Shown: positions 1-7,318, counted from the first letter of the stretch. The stretch: DNA of 10,523 nt from Smithella sp. UBA2180 (GCA_002327415.1 DCVU01000142.1:1-10523); one strand, 5' to 3'. Notes: generated by a model from the sequence alone, not told the origin. Program-made: numbers and translations.

Positions 1-22
1 TGGCTAGTTGTGCAAAGGTCTC

Positions 23-53
23 GACTTCTCACATTCGTTAGATGTGAGAAGTC
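23..53. repeat. Perfect 12-bp palindrome, repeat-family fragment
   Basis: Arms 23-34 (GACTTCTCACAT) and 42-53 (ATGTGAGAAGTC) are exact reverse complements around a 7-base loop. The right arm and its flank (42-59) match 8799-8816 before selA at 15 of 18 bases, so this looks like a copy of a dispersed intergenic repeat. TTAAAGC follows with no T-run, so an intrinsic terminator is unlikely unless it serves a gene ending left of the window. Confidence 0.7.
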
Positions 54-128
54 TTAAAGCATTTAAAGATGTGATGTCCTGGCAACATTTAACTCGTAAT
101 TACTTCAGAGAATAAAAAAGAAGAAAAA

Positions 129-572
129 ATGAAAATTCCGACCATGAACACAGTGTTTAATCTGGCGATTAAAATTATCGTCATTATACTTACAGTATTC
201 ATTATTGCTGTCCTGGTTGTCGGCCTTTTCCATACAATCTGGGAAATTAAAGAATTTCTCTTTACAAAGTCTATCGGCCAGTCTTTCAATGTCATTGTAG
301 TCAATATTTTAACTTTCCTCGTTATTATCGAATTGTTCAGAAGTTTTGTTGTCTATTTTGAAACCCACAGGTTTCGTTTGAACACAATGATTGATCCTGC
401 TATAATTTTTGTAATTCGCGAGTTAATTGTAAAGATGTATGGTGAACAAAATATATCTTATGAAGTGATTGTAGCTTTTGGATTTCTTCTATTGTGTTTA
501 GGAATAATTAGAAGCCTTGCCGTCAAATACAGTCCCAGTGAAGAAAAATCAGAAAATAAAATTTTATATTAA
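129..572 (+). CDS. PsiE-family (phosphate-starvation-inducible) membrane protein
   Basis: This is a 147-residue integral membrane protein. Four hydrophobic segments are visible at about residues 9-37, 52-76, 87-104 and 109-131, with a charged hydrophilic tail from 133. The stretch 67-101 (IELFRSFVVYFETHR, then an RLNTMIDPAIIFVIREL-type segment) is the hallmark of the PsiE family, and the length is close to the 136 residues of E. coli PsiE. The E. coli gene is induced by phosphate starvation, but its biochemical role is unknown, so no function is assigned. The start at 129 has only a weak purine-rich AAGAAG upstream; an ATG at 144 is possible but has no better binding site. I saw no clear Pho box. 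It is separated from the next gene by 189 bp and is probably its own transcript. Confidence 0.8.
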   Translation: MKIPTMNTVFNLAIKIIVIILTVFIIAVLVVGLFHTIWEIKEFLFTKSIGQSFNVIVVNILTFLVIIELFRSFVVYFETHRFRLNTMIDPAIIFVIRELIVKMYGEQNISYEVIVAFGFLLLCLGIIRSLAVKYSPSEEKSENKILY

Positions 573-656
573 TCCTAAAAAACATTAAATTCTTCAAGAT
601 ATCAGATAAGACAACGATTAAAATTATTCGTATTATTCTCTTGTTTTATTAATTTA

Positions 657-685
657 TTGCCTGCTTAGGTAAGGTGTGCTAATTA
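657..685 (+). promoter_or_regulatory. Possible sigma-70-type promoter for the phosphodiesterase-folC unit
   Basis: TTGCCT (657-662) is separated by 17 bases from TAATTA (680-685), and TG at 677-678 gives an extended -10 character. The -35 matches consensus at 4 of 6 positions, but the -10 hexamer itself is poor. It is the best-spaced candidate in the gap 573-761. AT-rich DNA yields such matches by chance, so confidence is low. Confidence 0.22.
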
Positions 686-694
686 ATGACAGCA

Positions 695-719
695 ATCCTG
701 AGTCAAGGATATTGTTTTT
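695..719 (+). terminator. Weak terminator- or attenuator-like hairpin
   Basis: ATCCT (695-699) pairs with AGGAT (706-710) around a 6-base loop and is followed by T5 at 715-719. An alternative pairing CAAT (693-696) with ATTG (711-714) would lengthen the stem with a bulge. The 5-bp stem is short for a strong terminator. It could end the psiE-like transcript, or attenuate transcription from the candidate promoter just upstream. Confidence 0.28.
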
Positions 720-752
720 ATTGGTAGTCCGGTGGAATATATCCAGTTATGA

Positions 753-757
753 GGAGG
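753..757 (+). promoter_or_regulatory. Strong Shine-Dalgarno for the phosphodiesterase gene
   Basis: GGAGG lies 4 bases before the ATG at 762. It is the best ribosome binding site in the window and fixes this start. Confidence 0.85.
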
Positions 758-761
758 ACAA

Positions 762-1529
762 ATGAACATAAGAGTCCTTGGTTGTCACGGTTCACAGCTT
801 CCTGATTATAATACGACAAGTTTCCTCATCGGGCAAAATGTTTTATTAGATGCCGGAACAGTTACCACAGTTTTAAGCCTTGAAGAACAGATGAAAATAG
901 ATTACATTTTAATTACCCATGCTCATCTGGATCACATTCGGGATCTTATGTTTCTTGCCGAAAATGTTTTCCATCAGTGCAAGAAAAATCAGTTAGTTAT
1001 TGTCAGTACGAAAGGCATTATCGAGGCAATTCGTCGTCATCTTTTTAACGATGTTATCTGGCCTGATTTTTCCAGGATACCCAGCATAAAAGCGCCGCTG
1101 ATAAAATTCCAAATTATCAAGCCCGGAAGGAAGCAAACAATAGGTGATTTCCAGATCAGTGCGATTAATGTTCATCATGTTGTGGAAACTGTCGGATACG
1201 TAATTGAAAGTAAAAACAAGGCAGTAATTTTCCTCGGCGACACTGGGCCTACCGAGAAGACCTGGCAGGTGGCAAAGAAGATTAAAGACCTCAATGCAGT
1301 ATTTATCGAAACTTCTTTGCCGGATTCCATGAAAGATGTTGCGAATATAACAGGACACCTCACTCCGTCTTATCTGCAGGTGGAACTTAAAAAATTGAAA
1401 GGCAAAAAACCGGATATTTACCTGTATCACATGAAACCAAGCTATTATGAAGTTATACGTAAAGAAGTGTCGGTAATAAAAGATAGAAAGATTCACATTA
1501 TTAAAGATGGTCAAATAATCCGTATTTAA
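762..1529 (+). CDS. Class-II 3',5'-cyclic-nucleotide phosphodiesterase-like metallo-beta-lactamase-fold hydrolase
   Basis: A 255-residue single-domain cytoplasmic protein of the metallo-beta-lactamase superfamily. The pattern fits the class-II cyclic nucleotide phosphodiesterases (yeast PDE1 type): TTSFLIG and LLDAGT (18-32), the metal-binding HAHLDH (53-58), a histidine pair (138-139) before a VGYVIES strand, the bridging aspartate in GDTG (D160), an IETS strand (182-185), GHLTP (198-202) and a C-terminal YLYHMKP (220-226) carrying the last ligand, H223. All expected ligands are present, so the enzyme should bind two metals. Proteins of this layout in Deltaproteobacteria are usually annotated as cyclic-nucleotide phosphodiesterases; cAMP/cGMP hydrolysis is inferred and the substrate could differ. 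No signal peptide is seen. folC starts 15 bp after the stop, suggesting one transcript. The start follows a strong GGAGG. Confidence 0.82.
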   Translation: MNIRVLGCHGSQLPDYNTTSFLIGQNVLLDAGTVTTVLSLEEQMKIDYILITHAHLDHIRDLMFLAENVFHQCKKNQLVIVSTKGIIEAIRRHLFNDVIWPDFSRIPSIKAPLIKFQIIKPGRKQTIGDFQISAINVHHVVETVGYVIESKNKAVIFLGDTGPTEKTWQVAKKIKDLNAVFIETSLPDSMKDVANITGHLTPSYLQVELKKLKGKKPDIYLYHMKPSYYEVIRKEVSVIKDRKIHIIKDGQIIRI

Positions 1530-1544
1530 ACACCCTTAAGATAA

Positions 1545-2804
1545 ATGAATAAATTTAATCCTTCTTCATATCTTGCGAGCTTGAATGTTGATAAGATGCA
1601 TTTTGGGCTTACGGCAATTACCGAGCTGCTGTCAAGGCTGGGAAATCCACAAAAATCATATAAAACAATATTGATTGCCGGCACCAATGGCAAAGGGTCA
1701 ACTGCGGCAATGACTGCTTCTATTTTGTGCCGCGCCGGTTATAAGGTTGGTCTATACACCTCTCCGCATTTGGTTGATGTTCGGGAGCGCATCGTTATCA
1801 ACGGAAAGAGAATTTCTTTGCCGGAATTTAACCGGACTATCGCCTACGTGAAAGATAAAATTCAACAGCCGGTGACTTATTTTGAATTTCTGACAGCCGT
1901 TGCCTTTGTATATTTTAAAAATCAGAAAGTTGATATTGCCGTATTGGAGGTTGGTTTAGGCGGCAGGCTGGATGCTACAAATGTTTGTAAACCGTTAGTT
2001 TCTGTGATCACCAATATTGCGTTTGATCATACTGATTATCTGGGTAATACTCTGGAATCAATAACTATCGCAAAAGCAGGAATCATCAAGCGAAACGGCA
2101 TTTGTATTACAGCCGCAAAACAAAAAGAAGTTTTGCGAATATTAAGTAATGTATGCCGGAAACGCCAAGCGGAGCTATACTGTCTGGGCAGAGATATAAA
2201 AATCAAAAAACAAAAAAATGGTTTTTTTACCTATCGGGGCCTGTATCGCAACTTGAAAGATTTAACAATTCCTCTGCGGGGCGAACATCAGTTATCTAAT
2301 GCCGCTTTAGCTTTAGCTGCAATCGAAATTAGCGAGAAAAATGGTTTTAGTGTTGATGATACAGCGATTTATGCGGGACTGAAAAATACACAGTGGGAAG
2401 GCAGACTCGAGGTTTTGCAAAATCAGCCTCTTTTCCTTCTCGATGGAGCTCATAATCCGGCGGGCATCAGCGTTTTATGCCGGTCTTTAAAAAAAGATTT
2501 TTCTTATCGCCGTTTAATTCTTATCTTTGGTGCTCTTTCTGATAAAAACTATCGTCAAATGCTGCAAAAAATAGTTCCTCTCGCTTCCGTAATAATATTA
2601 ACACAACTAAAAACGAAGCGGGCTGTGCCGGTGAACGATATTATGGAAATAGTGAAAAAAATGGGCTATCCGGCAATTGTTACTAAAAATGTAAATCGGG
2701 CAATTGAGCAAGCGCAGACAATGGCTAAAAAACATGACCTGATATGTGCCACAGGCTCTTTTTATCTAGTCGGTGAAATAAAACAGGCATTTCGGGACTG
2801 TTGA
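1545..2804 (+). CDS. folC: Bifunctional dihydrofolate synthase / folylpolyglutamate synthase
   Basis: FolC is a Mur-ligase-family ATP-dependent enzyme. It adds glutamate to dihydropteroate or to reduced folates, completing and retaining cytoplasmic folate. The 419-residue length is normal. Visible in order are the P-loop GTNGKGS (46-52), the TSPHL folate-loop motif (72-76), YFEFLTAVAF (112-121), LEVGLGGRLDATN (134-146), the metal/ATP region ITNIAFDHTDYLG (155-167) followed by IAKAGI with the lysine normally carbamylated (K177), LRGEHQLSNAA (244-254), WEGRLE (284-289) and the C-terminal-domain motif LLDGAHNPAG (298-307). All key motifs are intact. No convincing Shine-Dalgarno precedes the ATG (CCTTAAGATAA), so translation may be coupled to the phosphodiesterase gene ending 15 bp earlier. 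Whether it has one or both activities cannot be read from sequence. Confidence 0.95.
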   Translation: MNKFNPSSYLASLNVDKMHFGLTAITELLSRLGNPQKSYKTILIAGTNGKGSTAAMTASILCRAGYKVGLYTSPHLVDVRERIVINGKRISLPEFNRTIAYVKDKIQQPVTYFEFLTAVAFVYFKNQKVDIAVLEVGLGGRLDATNVCKPLVSVITNIAFDHTDYLGNTLESITIAKAGIIKRNGICITAAKQKEVLRILSNVCRKRQAELYCLGRDIKIKKQKNGFFTYRGLYRNLKDLTIPLRGEHQLSNAALALAAIEISEKNGFSVDDTAIYAGLKNTQWEGRLEVLQNQPLFLLDGAHNPAGISVLCRSLKKDFSYRRLILIFGALSDKNYRQMLQKIVPLASVIILTQLKTKRAVPVNDIMEIVKKMGYPAIVTKNVNRAIEQAQTMAKKHDLICATGSFYLVGEIKQAFRDC

Positions 2805-2810
2805 CAGGGA

Positions 2811-2832
2811 GCGCATTCCCGCAGGGAGGCGC
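2811..2832. repeat. Small inverted repeat just after folC
   Basis: GCGC (2811-2814) pairs with GCGC (2829-2832), and CCC (2818-2820) with GGG (2824-2826) inside it. The core ATTCCCGCAGG resembles 8884-8894 before selA, pointing to a shared REP-like family. It starts 6 bp after the folC stop and has no T-run. Confidence 0.45.
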
Positions 2833-2862
2833 AATTATAATTGGACACCTTCCTTGCCGGAA

Positions 2863-2877
2863 AAAGCCAAAGGCTTT
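2863..2877. repeat. Perfect 6-bp hairpin
   Basis: AAAGCC (2863-2868) and GGCTTT (2872-2877) form an exact inverted repeat with an AAA loop. It is one of a run of hairpins between folC and lptD. A further small one, CCC/GGG with a TGAA loop, lies at 2892-2901, and ACCATGGT (2903-2910) is palindromic. Confidence 0.5.
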
Positions 2878-2923
2878 ACAAAACGCTCATACCCTGAAGG
2901 GCACCATGGTCTGCTGCGCTGCA

Positions 2924-2973
2924 AACCGCATCGCTCAACGTATATCTATATACGCCTCGCGGTTCGGTTTTTT
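2924..2973 (+). terminator. Probable intrinsic terminator of the folC unit
   Basis: AACCGC (2924-2929) pairs with GCGGTT (2959-2964). Inside it CGTATAT (2939-2945) pairs with ATATACG (2948-2954), making a two-part stem with an internal loop. T6 at 2968-2973 follows after only CGG. This is the best terminator-like structure in the folC-lptD gap and suggests that most transcription from upstream stops before lptD. The internal loop weakens the case, and the structure may instead be part of a dispersed repeat. Confidence 0.5.
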
Positions 2974-2975
2974 GC

Positions 2976-3077
2976 CCCGATGAATCGGGACAGTTCAAAT
3001 AACGAATTCCAGTTTATTGCATAACTGTAATTCGAGTTTTACTGCGCGCCTTGCATCTAAGCATTTTTGAACAGTCC
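2976..3077. repeat. Nested inverted-repeat element between folC and lptD
   Basis: A hairpin CCCGA/TCGGG with a TGAA loop sits at 2976-2989. Overlapping its end, an outer arm at 2988-2999 (GGACAGTTCAAA) is complementary to 3066-3077 at 11 of 12 positions. Nested inside, 3003-3014 (CGAATTCCAGTT) is complementary to 3023-3034 at 11 of 12 positions with an 8-base loop. The region 3035-3065 between arms has no clear partner. No reading frame of interest covers it. It could be a REP/MITE-type element or a structured RNA. The remaining gap, 3078-3173, holds a 5-bp inverted repeat (ATGGG 3084-3088, CCCAT 3101-3105) and the lptD ribosome binding site; I found no convincing promoter there. Confidence 0.5.
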
Positions 3078-3173
3078 ATAATCATGGGGTTTTAAACAAT
3101 CCCATTTCCTAAAATTGCCTTATGTGGTAGTGAAAATCGGTAAAGAAGATAAAGTTTAGTTAACAAAGGTAGA

Positions 3174-5648
3174 ATGATGATTGCAATCAGGCAGAAAGAA
3201 ATCAACTCTAAAAGAAATAATAATATATTCTTTATTTTGTTAAATATATTGAAGGTTGATTTAACCATTGCCTTCCTGATTGCAATAATAATTTTGATTT
3301 CCTGTCCATTGGCTTCTGCTGTTGAATCCACCAATAATGAAAATTTAGTGAAAATTAAAGCGGACGGTGTGAACAAAGACAGTTTCCGAGAAGTACTCCA
3401 TACTCAAGGGGGAATGACCTTAATTTATAGCGACGATGCTCTTGATGAAGTTGATATGGAGTTAAACAATATTGCTCCTCTTCAGGGAGCTTCTGTTTCC
3501 GAAACCAAAAAAAACGGCAATCCTGCAAATATTGAAGCGGACAGCATGGACTACGACAACGTTCGTGACGTGTACCATGCTCAAGGGAAAGTAAATATAA
3601 TTTATAGCGGCGCCGCTCTCTCTGCAGATGATATGGAGTTGGATAATAAAAACAATATTGCCACCGCTCAGGGCAGTGCCTCTCTGAAAATGGGAGAAGA
3701 TACCCTGCAGGGCGATAAAATTGTTTTCAATATTGAAAACAAAACCGGAGCAGTTTATAAAGCCCATGCTTTTTATGCGAGGAACCATTTTTATATAAAA
3801 GGCGATAAAATTGAGAAGACCGGAGAAAATACATATTTCATCGAAAATCCGGTTGCCACAACTTGTGATGGCGATAACCCTGATTGGGAAATCGCCGGCA
3901 GCGAAATGAAGGTGACAATTGAAGGTTATGGTCTAATGAAAAATGCCAGGTTTCTTACGAAAGGTTTGCCGGTGTTCTATTCTCCATATCTTCCTTTTCC
4001 TGCAAAAACTAAACGTCAATCGGGATTTCTTATACCGTATCTTTCCTACTCCAGAGATAAGGATGGTATCGATGTCGAAGTTCCTTATTTCTGGGCGATT
4101 TCTCCTCAGATGGATGCGACGTTTTATCAGCGTTACATCGAGAAAAGAGGATTTAAAGAAGGCGCAGAATTCAGATACTATTTAGGAAACAATTCATTCG
4201 GTACTTTTTACGGCGATTACATAAATGATACGAAACATGTTACCGAAACGATCGATACGGCAACCAGCCGCGACTGGCAGGATGCGCATAATCGCTGGTC
4301 TTATTATTTAAATCACCAAACAAATTTTGATTCCCAATTCTATGTGAGAACTGATTTGCGCCAGGTTTCCGACAAATGGTACTTTAAAGATTTTTCAGCA
4401 CACAACTACTACCTTGATCATTATACCCTAACGGCAGATGACCAGTTTAAGAATGTTCCTTTTCAGGGTGATCAATCTCTGCGTTCTTTGGAATCAACGG
4501 TCCGCGTCGTTAAAGGATGGTCCAATTACAATTTGACGGGTTTGATCAGCTCTACTGATGATTTTGCGGCCGTCAATAATGATCAAACTTTGCAAAAATA
4601 TCCGGAAATAGTTTTGACGGGCATCAAACAGCCTTTCTTCAATACTCCTGTGTATTACGAATTCGCAGGCACTTACGATTATTTCTACCGGGGTGAAGGC
4701 CAAAAGGGTCACTACGTTGATTTTTCACCAACTGTTTCTGTTCCGTTTAATATATCCCAGTCCGTTAAAATAAATCCGCAGTTTGCCTTTAAAGAAACAT
4801 TTTGGAGCAGGGACGATAATCAAACCGATTCAAAAAACAAGACGGCCGATAGAACTGTTTTTAATGCGTCGGTATCTTTAAGCAGCCAGCTTTCCCGCAT
4901 ATTCAATGTTAATGTAAATGGTTGGGAAAAAGTAAGGCATGAAATAAAACCGGAAATAATTTATTCCTATATTCCTGACGTGAACATGAACAATGTTCCC
5001 GATTATTATTTGCCCGCTTCATCACCATTTATTATGTCCGGTACAAATCCCTTCACAACGGTGTCCGGTAATGCTTTTACAGAGCAAAATGCCGTTGCCT
5101 GGTCTCTTACCAACACTTTTACGGCAAAAATAAAGGATGATTATGGCGCATACAGTTATATGGAATTCCTTCGACTTAAATTATTTCAGACTTATGACAT
5201 ACATGAAGCCAATAAAAGTATGGAAGGTGTCACTCAGGAAAGAAGGCCTTTCTCCGATCTTGGGATAGAATTTGATCTCACTCCTCACAAATATTTATCT
5301 TTCATGGCGCGCAATATTTACAATGTATACGATGGCTGGAAACAAACGAATTATGATGTAAATATCAAAGATTGGCGCGGAGATGTGATGACGATCGGTT
5401 ACCGTAATACCTTAGACTCTATTGAAGAAATCAATCTTTATTTGAAGGCGGTAATTACTAGAAATATTGATGGTACGTTTATTTCGAGACGCGATCTATT
5501 TAATTCCAAGACAATAGAGAACACGTTAGGATTTATTTATCACAAACAATGCTGGGCTATGGGATTTGATTTAACCGAGACCGATGACGACGTCAGGTTC
5601 ATGTTTAAAATATCGCTGGCCGGTTTTAGTAATATGGGAAGTAAATAA
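3174..5648 (+). CDS. lptD: LPS-assembly outer-membrane protein LptD
   Basis: LptD is the outer-membrane beta-barrel that, with lipoprotein LptE, inserts lipopolysaccharide into the outer leaflet. This 824-residue protein is a normal size. Residues 1-49 form a long signal region: a basic N-part, then a hydrophobic core (about 17-43) ending in LISCPLASA, with a probable signal peptidase I site after A49. Residues 59-99 and 118-158 are two similar OstA-type units, and the jellyroll continues to about 265 (ADSMDYD, AQGSASL, GDKIVFN, GYGLMKNARF). The barrel follows from PVFYSPYLPFP (266-276) and RQSGFLIPYL (281-290) to the end. The predicted mature chain has only two cysteines: C231 in TTCDGDNPDW and C793 in HKQCWAMGF. 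Start: tandem ATGs at 3174 and 3177 after AAGG (3166-3169). lptE is not in the window. Confidence 0.93.
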   Translation: MMIAIRQKEINSKRNNNIFFILLNILKVDLTIAFLIAIIILISCPLASAVESTNNENLVKIKADGVNKDSFREVLHTQGGMTLIYSDDALDEVDMELNNIAPLQGASVSETKKNGNPANIEADSMDYDNVRDVYHAQGKVNIIYSGAALSADDMELDNKNNIATAQGSASLKMGEDTLQGDKIVFNIENKTGAVYKAHAFYARNHFYIKGDKIEKTGENTYFIENPVATTCDGDNPDWEIAGSEMKVTIEGYGLMKNARFLTKGLPVFYSPYLPFPAKTKRQSGFLIPYLSYSRDKDGIDVEVPYFWAISPQMDATFYQRYIEKRGFKEGAEFRYYLGNNSFGTFYGDYINDTKHVTETIDTATSRDWQDAHNRWSYYLNHQTNFDSQFYVRTDLRQVSDKWYFKDFSAHNYYLDHYTLTADDQFKNVPFQGDQSLRSLESTVRVVKGWSNYNLTGLISSTDDFAAVNNDQTLQKYPEIVLTGIKQPFFNTPVYYEFAGTYDYFYRGEGQKGHYVDFSPTVSVPFNISQSVKINPQFAFKETFWSRDDNQTDSKNKTADRTVFNASVSLSSQLSRIFNVNVNGWEKVRHEIKPEIIYSYIPDVNMNNVPDYYLPASSPFIMSGTNPFTTVSGNAFTEQNAVAWSLTNTFTAKIKDDYGAYSYMEFLRLKLFQTYDIHEANKSMEGVTQERRPFSDLGIEFDLTPHKYLSFMARNIYNVYDGWKQTNYDVNIKDWRGDVMTIGYRNTLDSIEEINLYLKAVITRNIDGTFISRRDLFNSKTIENTLGFIYHKQCWAMGFDLTETDDDVRFMFKISLAGFSNMGSK

Positions 5649-5680
5649 AAATTCCTGGTAACCGGTTTTCTGCATTTTAG

Positions 5681-5691
5681 TGATATAGAAT
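5681..5691 (+). promoter_or_regulatory. Possible extended -10 promoter before the kinase gene
   Basis: TGATATAGAAT contains TG one base before TATAGA (5684-5689), an extended -10 pattern matching 4 of 6 hexamer positions. No good -35 is present at the right spacing. It lies in the 97-bp lptD-kinase gap and could give the two-component genes their own transcript. Confidence 0.22.
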
Positions 5692-5745
5692 AATCATATG
5701 CGCTCAAAATTAATATTTCTGTAAAACGGTTCGATAAAGGTAATT

Positions 5746-7266
5746 ATGGATACGTTTATTCTGGCCGCGACCAGTTTTACCATTGCCGTTTCGCTTCTGA
5801 TTACCGGCAAGAAGGATAGGCTGCAGGCTTCCTTCTCCCGCCTCTGCGCAGCTGTGTTTATTTCGCAGGCGGCAATTTCCTTCGGGAATATTTTTCATTT
5901 CGGCTTTTTGTTAAAAATCAGATATCTTGGAGCTTTGGCCATCGCGCCATTTGCGCTCGCATTTTTTCGCTATCTAACCAGAAACAAATCATTAATTTCC
6001 CGGAGGGTGTTTGTTGTTTTCACTTTGGCAAGTCTGTGCGGAACTGTTTTCGTTTTCACTTCTTTGTCCAACTGTGTTTATTTTAATGCCGTCATGGCAT
6101 CATACACGCTCTTTGCTTTGGGCCTGTGCTATATAGCGCTGCTGTGGCATGTCAATAAATTGCCATCCGGCAATGAAAAAAAGCGTTTCGGGTATTTACT
6201 TTTCGTGTGTCCTGTTGCTCTGGTTTTAAGTAATATAGATTTGTTAAATTACTGGGGATTCAACTTGCCGGTAATAAAAGGAATTGCTTCGTCAGCTTTG
6301 CTTTATTTTATTTTGCTGGTCATCGCTTATCCGCAGCTTCGTGAACTGCATGATTTCTTTGCACGATGGTTAGTGATTTTTGTCAATACTATTACCGGTG
6401 CTGTAATTTTTTATTTTGCGGCTTTATTTTTCAACGGTACTCCGCCTACCATCATGGGTTTATTAATAGCAGCTTTTCTAATCTCCCTTTCTTTTTCGCC
6501 GATGAAAATGATTTTAAGAAAGATATTCAGTTACTTTTATCCGGATAGTAAAGATGTTTTTACTTCTCTTTATGAATTTGACGAAAAACTGGAAAGAGAA
6601 AAGGCGCTGATGCTGGCGGAAATGGCTCCTGTTGTCGCTCATGAAATCCGTAATCCGCTGGGCTCCATCAAAGGAGCGGCGCAATATCTGCAATCGGAAG
6701 CGTGCACTCAAGAACAGCAGGAACTTCTGAATGTTATTGTCGAGGGGACCGACAGATTGAACACCGTTGTCAGTCAGTTAATCGATTACGCGCGGCCATA
6801 CAAACTTAACCTTGGATCTCAGAATGTCAACTTGGTTATTAAAAAAGTCATTTCTATTATCGCCGTAAATAAATTGGTGGAAAAAATTGCCATTGCCCGG
6901 GATATGGATGAAAGCCTTCCCGAAGTGGAAATAGATGAACAGCAATTTATGCAGGTAATCTTGAATATAGCGCTAAACGCAATTGAATCAATGCCGCAGG
7001 GCGGCACTTTGACTTTTCGTACATCGAAAGAGGAATTAGAAACAGAAGGGACAATAAGCGTGACCATTCAGGACACAGGAACTGGAATAAATAAAAAAGA
7101 CATCAAAAATATTTTTAAGCCATTTTTCACGACTAAGGAAAGAGGTGTCGGGCTGGGGTTGGCCATCTGTCATAAAATAATTAAGGATCATGGTGGCAAT
7201 ATCAGCGTGAACTCAATTCCTTTTCAGGGCACTGCATTTACCATCAGACTTAAAACGGACGAATAG
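5746..7266 (+). CDS. Multi-pass membrane histidine kinase (NtrB/AtoS-like catalytic core)
   Basis: A 506-residue sensor kinase. Residues 1-255 hold about nine hydrophobic segments (near 4-20, 32-50, 59-78, 87-106, 113-134, 147-166, 176-195, 207-228 and 234-252) with no sizeable extracytoplasmic domain, and no PAS or GAF domain is evident before the core. This fits membrane-embedded sensing of the 7TM-type kinase N-termini. The core is complete: H-box VVAHEIRNPLGSIKG with phospho-acceptor H299, N-box with N407 and N411 (LNIALNAIES), G1 box DTGTGI (443-448), F-box FKPFFTTK (457-464) and G2 GVGLGLAI (467-474). Start: AAAGG at 5736-5740, 5 bases before the ATG. Its partner is almost certainly the sigma-54 regulator 52 bp downstream. 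The signal is unknown. Confidence 0.9.
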   Translation: MDTFILAATSFTIAVSLLITGKKDRLQASFSRLCAAVFISQAAISFGNIFHFGFLLKIRYLGALAIAPFALAFFRYLTRNKSLISRRVFVVFTLASLCGTVFVFTSLSNCVYFNAVMASYTLFALGLCYIALLWHVNKLPSGNEKKRFGYLLFVCPVALVLSNIDLLNYWGFNLPVIKGIASSALLYFILLVIAYPQLRELHDFFARWLVIFVNTITGAVIFYFAALFFNGTPPTIMGLLIAAFLISLSFSPMKMILRKIFSYFYPDSKDVFTSLYEFDEKLEREKALMLAEMAPVVAHEIRNPLGSIKGAAQYLQSEACTQEQQELLNVIVEGTDRLNTVVSQLIDYARPYKLNLGSQNVNLVIKKVISIIAVNKLVEKIAIARDMDESLPEVEIDEQQFMQVILNIALNAIESMPQGGTLTFRTSKEELETEGTISVTIQDTGTGINKKDIKNIFKPFFTTKERGVGLGLAICHKIIKDHGGNISVNSIPFQGTAFTIRLKTDE

Positions 7267-7318
7267 GATAAAAACAATCCGGCTTGATTTATATTCCAAA
7301 GCGTAATAATTAAAAACC

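Noticed and set aside
78..100. Possible Pho box before the PsiE-family gene
   Set aside because: CTGGCAACATT partly resembles one CTGTCAT half, but the second half-site is absent at the required spacing.
993..1514. 173-residue minus-strand frame
   Set aside because: It lies wholly opposite the phosphodiesterase gene, whose catalytic motifs are intact; its translation has no recognisable domain.
2801..2983. 60-residue TTG-start frame overlapping the folC stop
   Set aside because: It runs through the hairpin cluster, has no ribosome binding site of its own, shows no recognisable domain and looks like a by-product of repeat DNA.
3092..3376. Minus-strand hydrophobic frame at the lptD start
   Set aside because: Its hydrophobicity mirrors the AT-rich lptD signal-sequence codons; no start signal or domain.
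5656..5675. Sigma-54 -24/-12 promoter before the kinase gene
   Set aside because: The GG and GC elements are 13 bases apart rather than the required 10.
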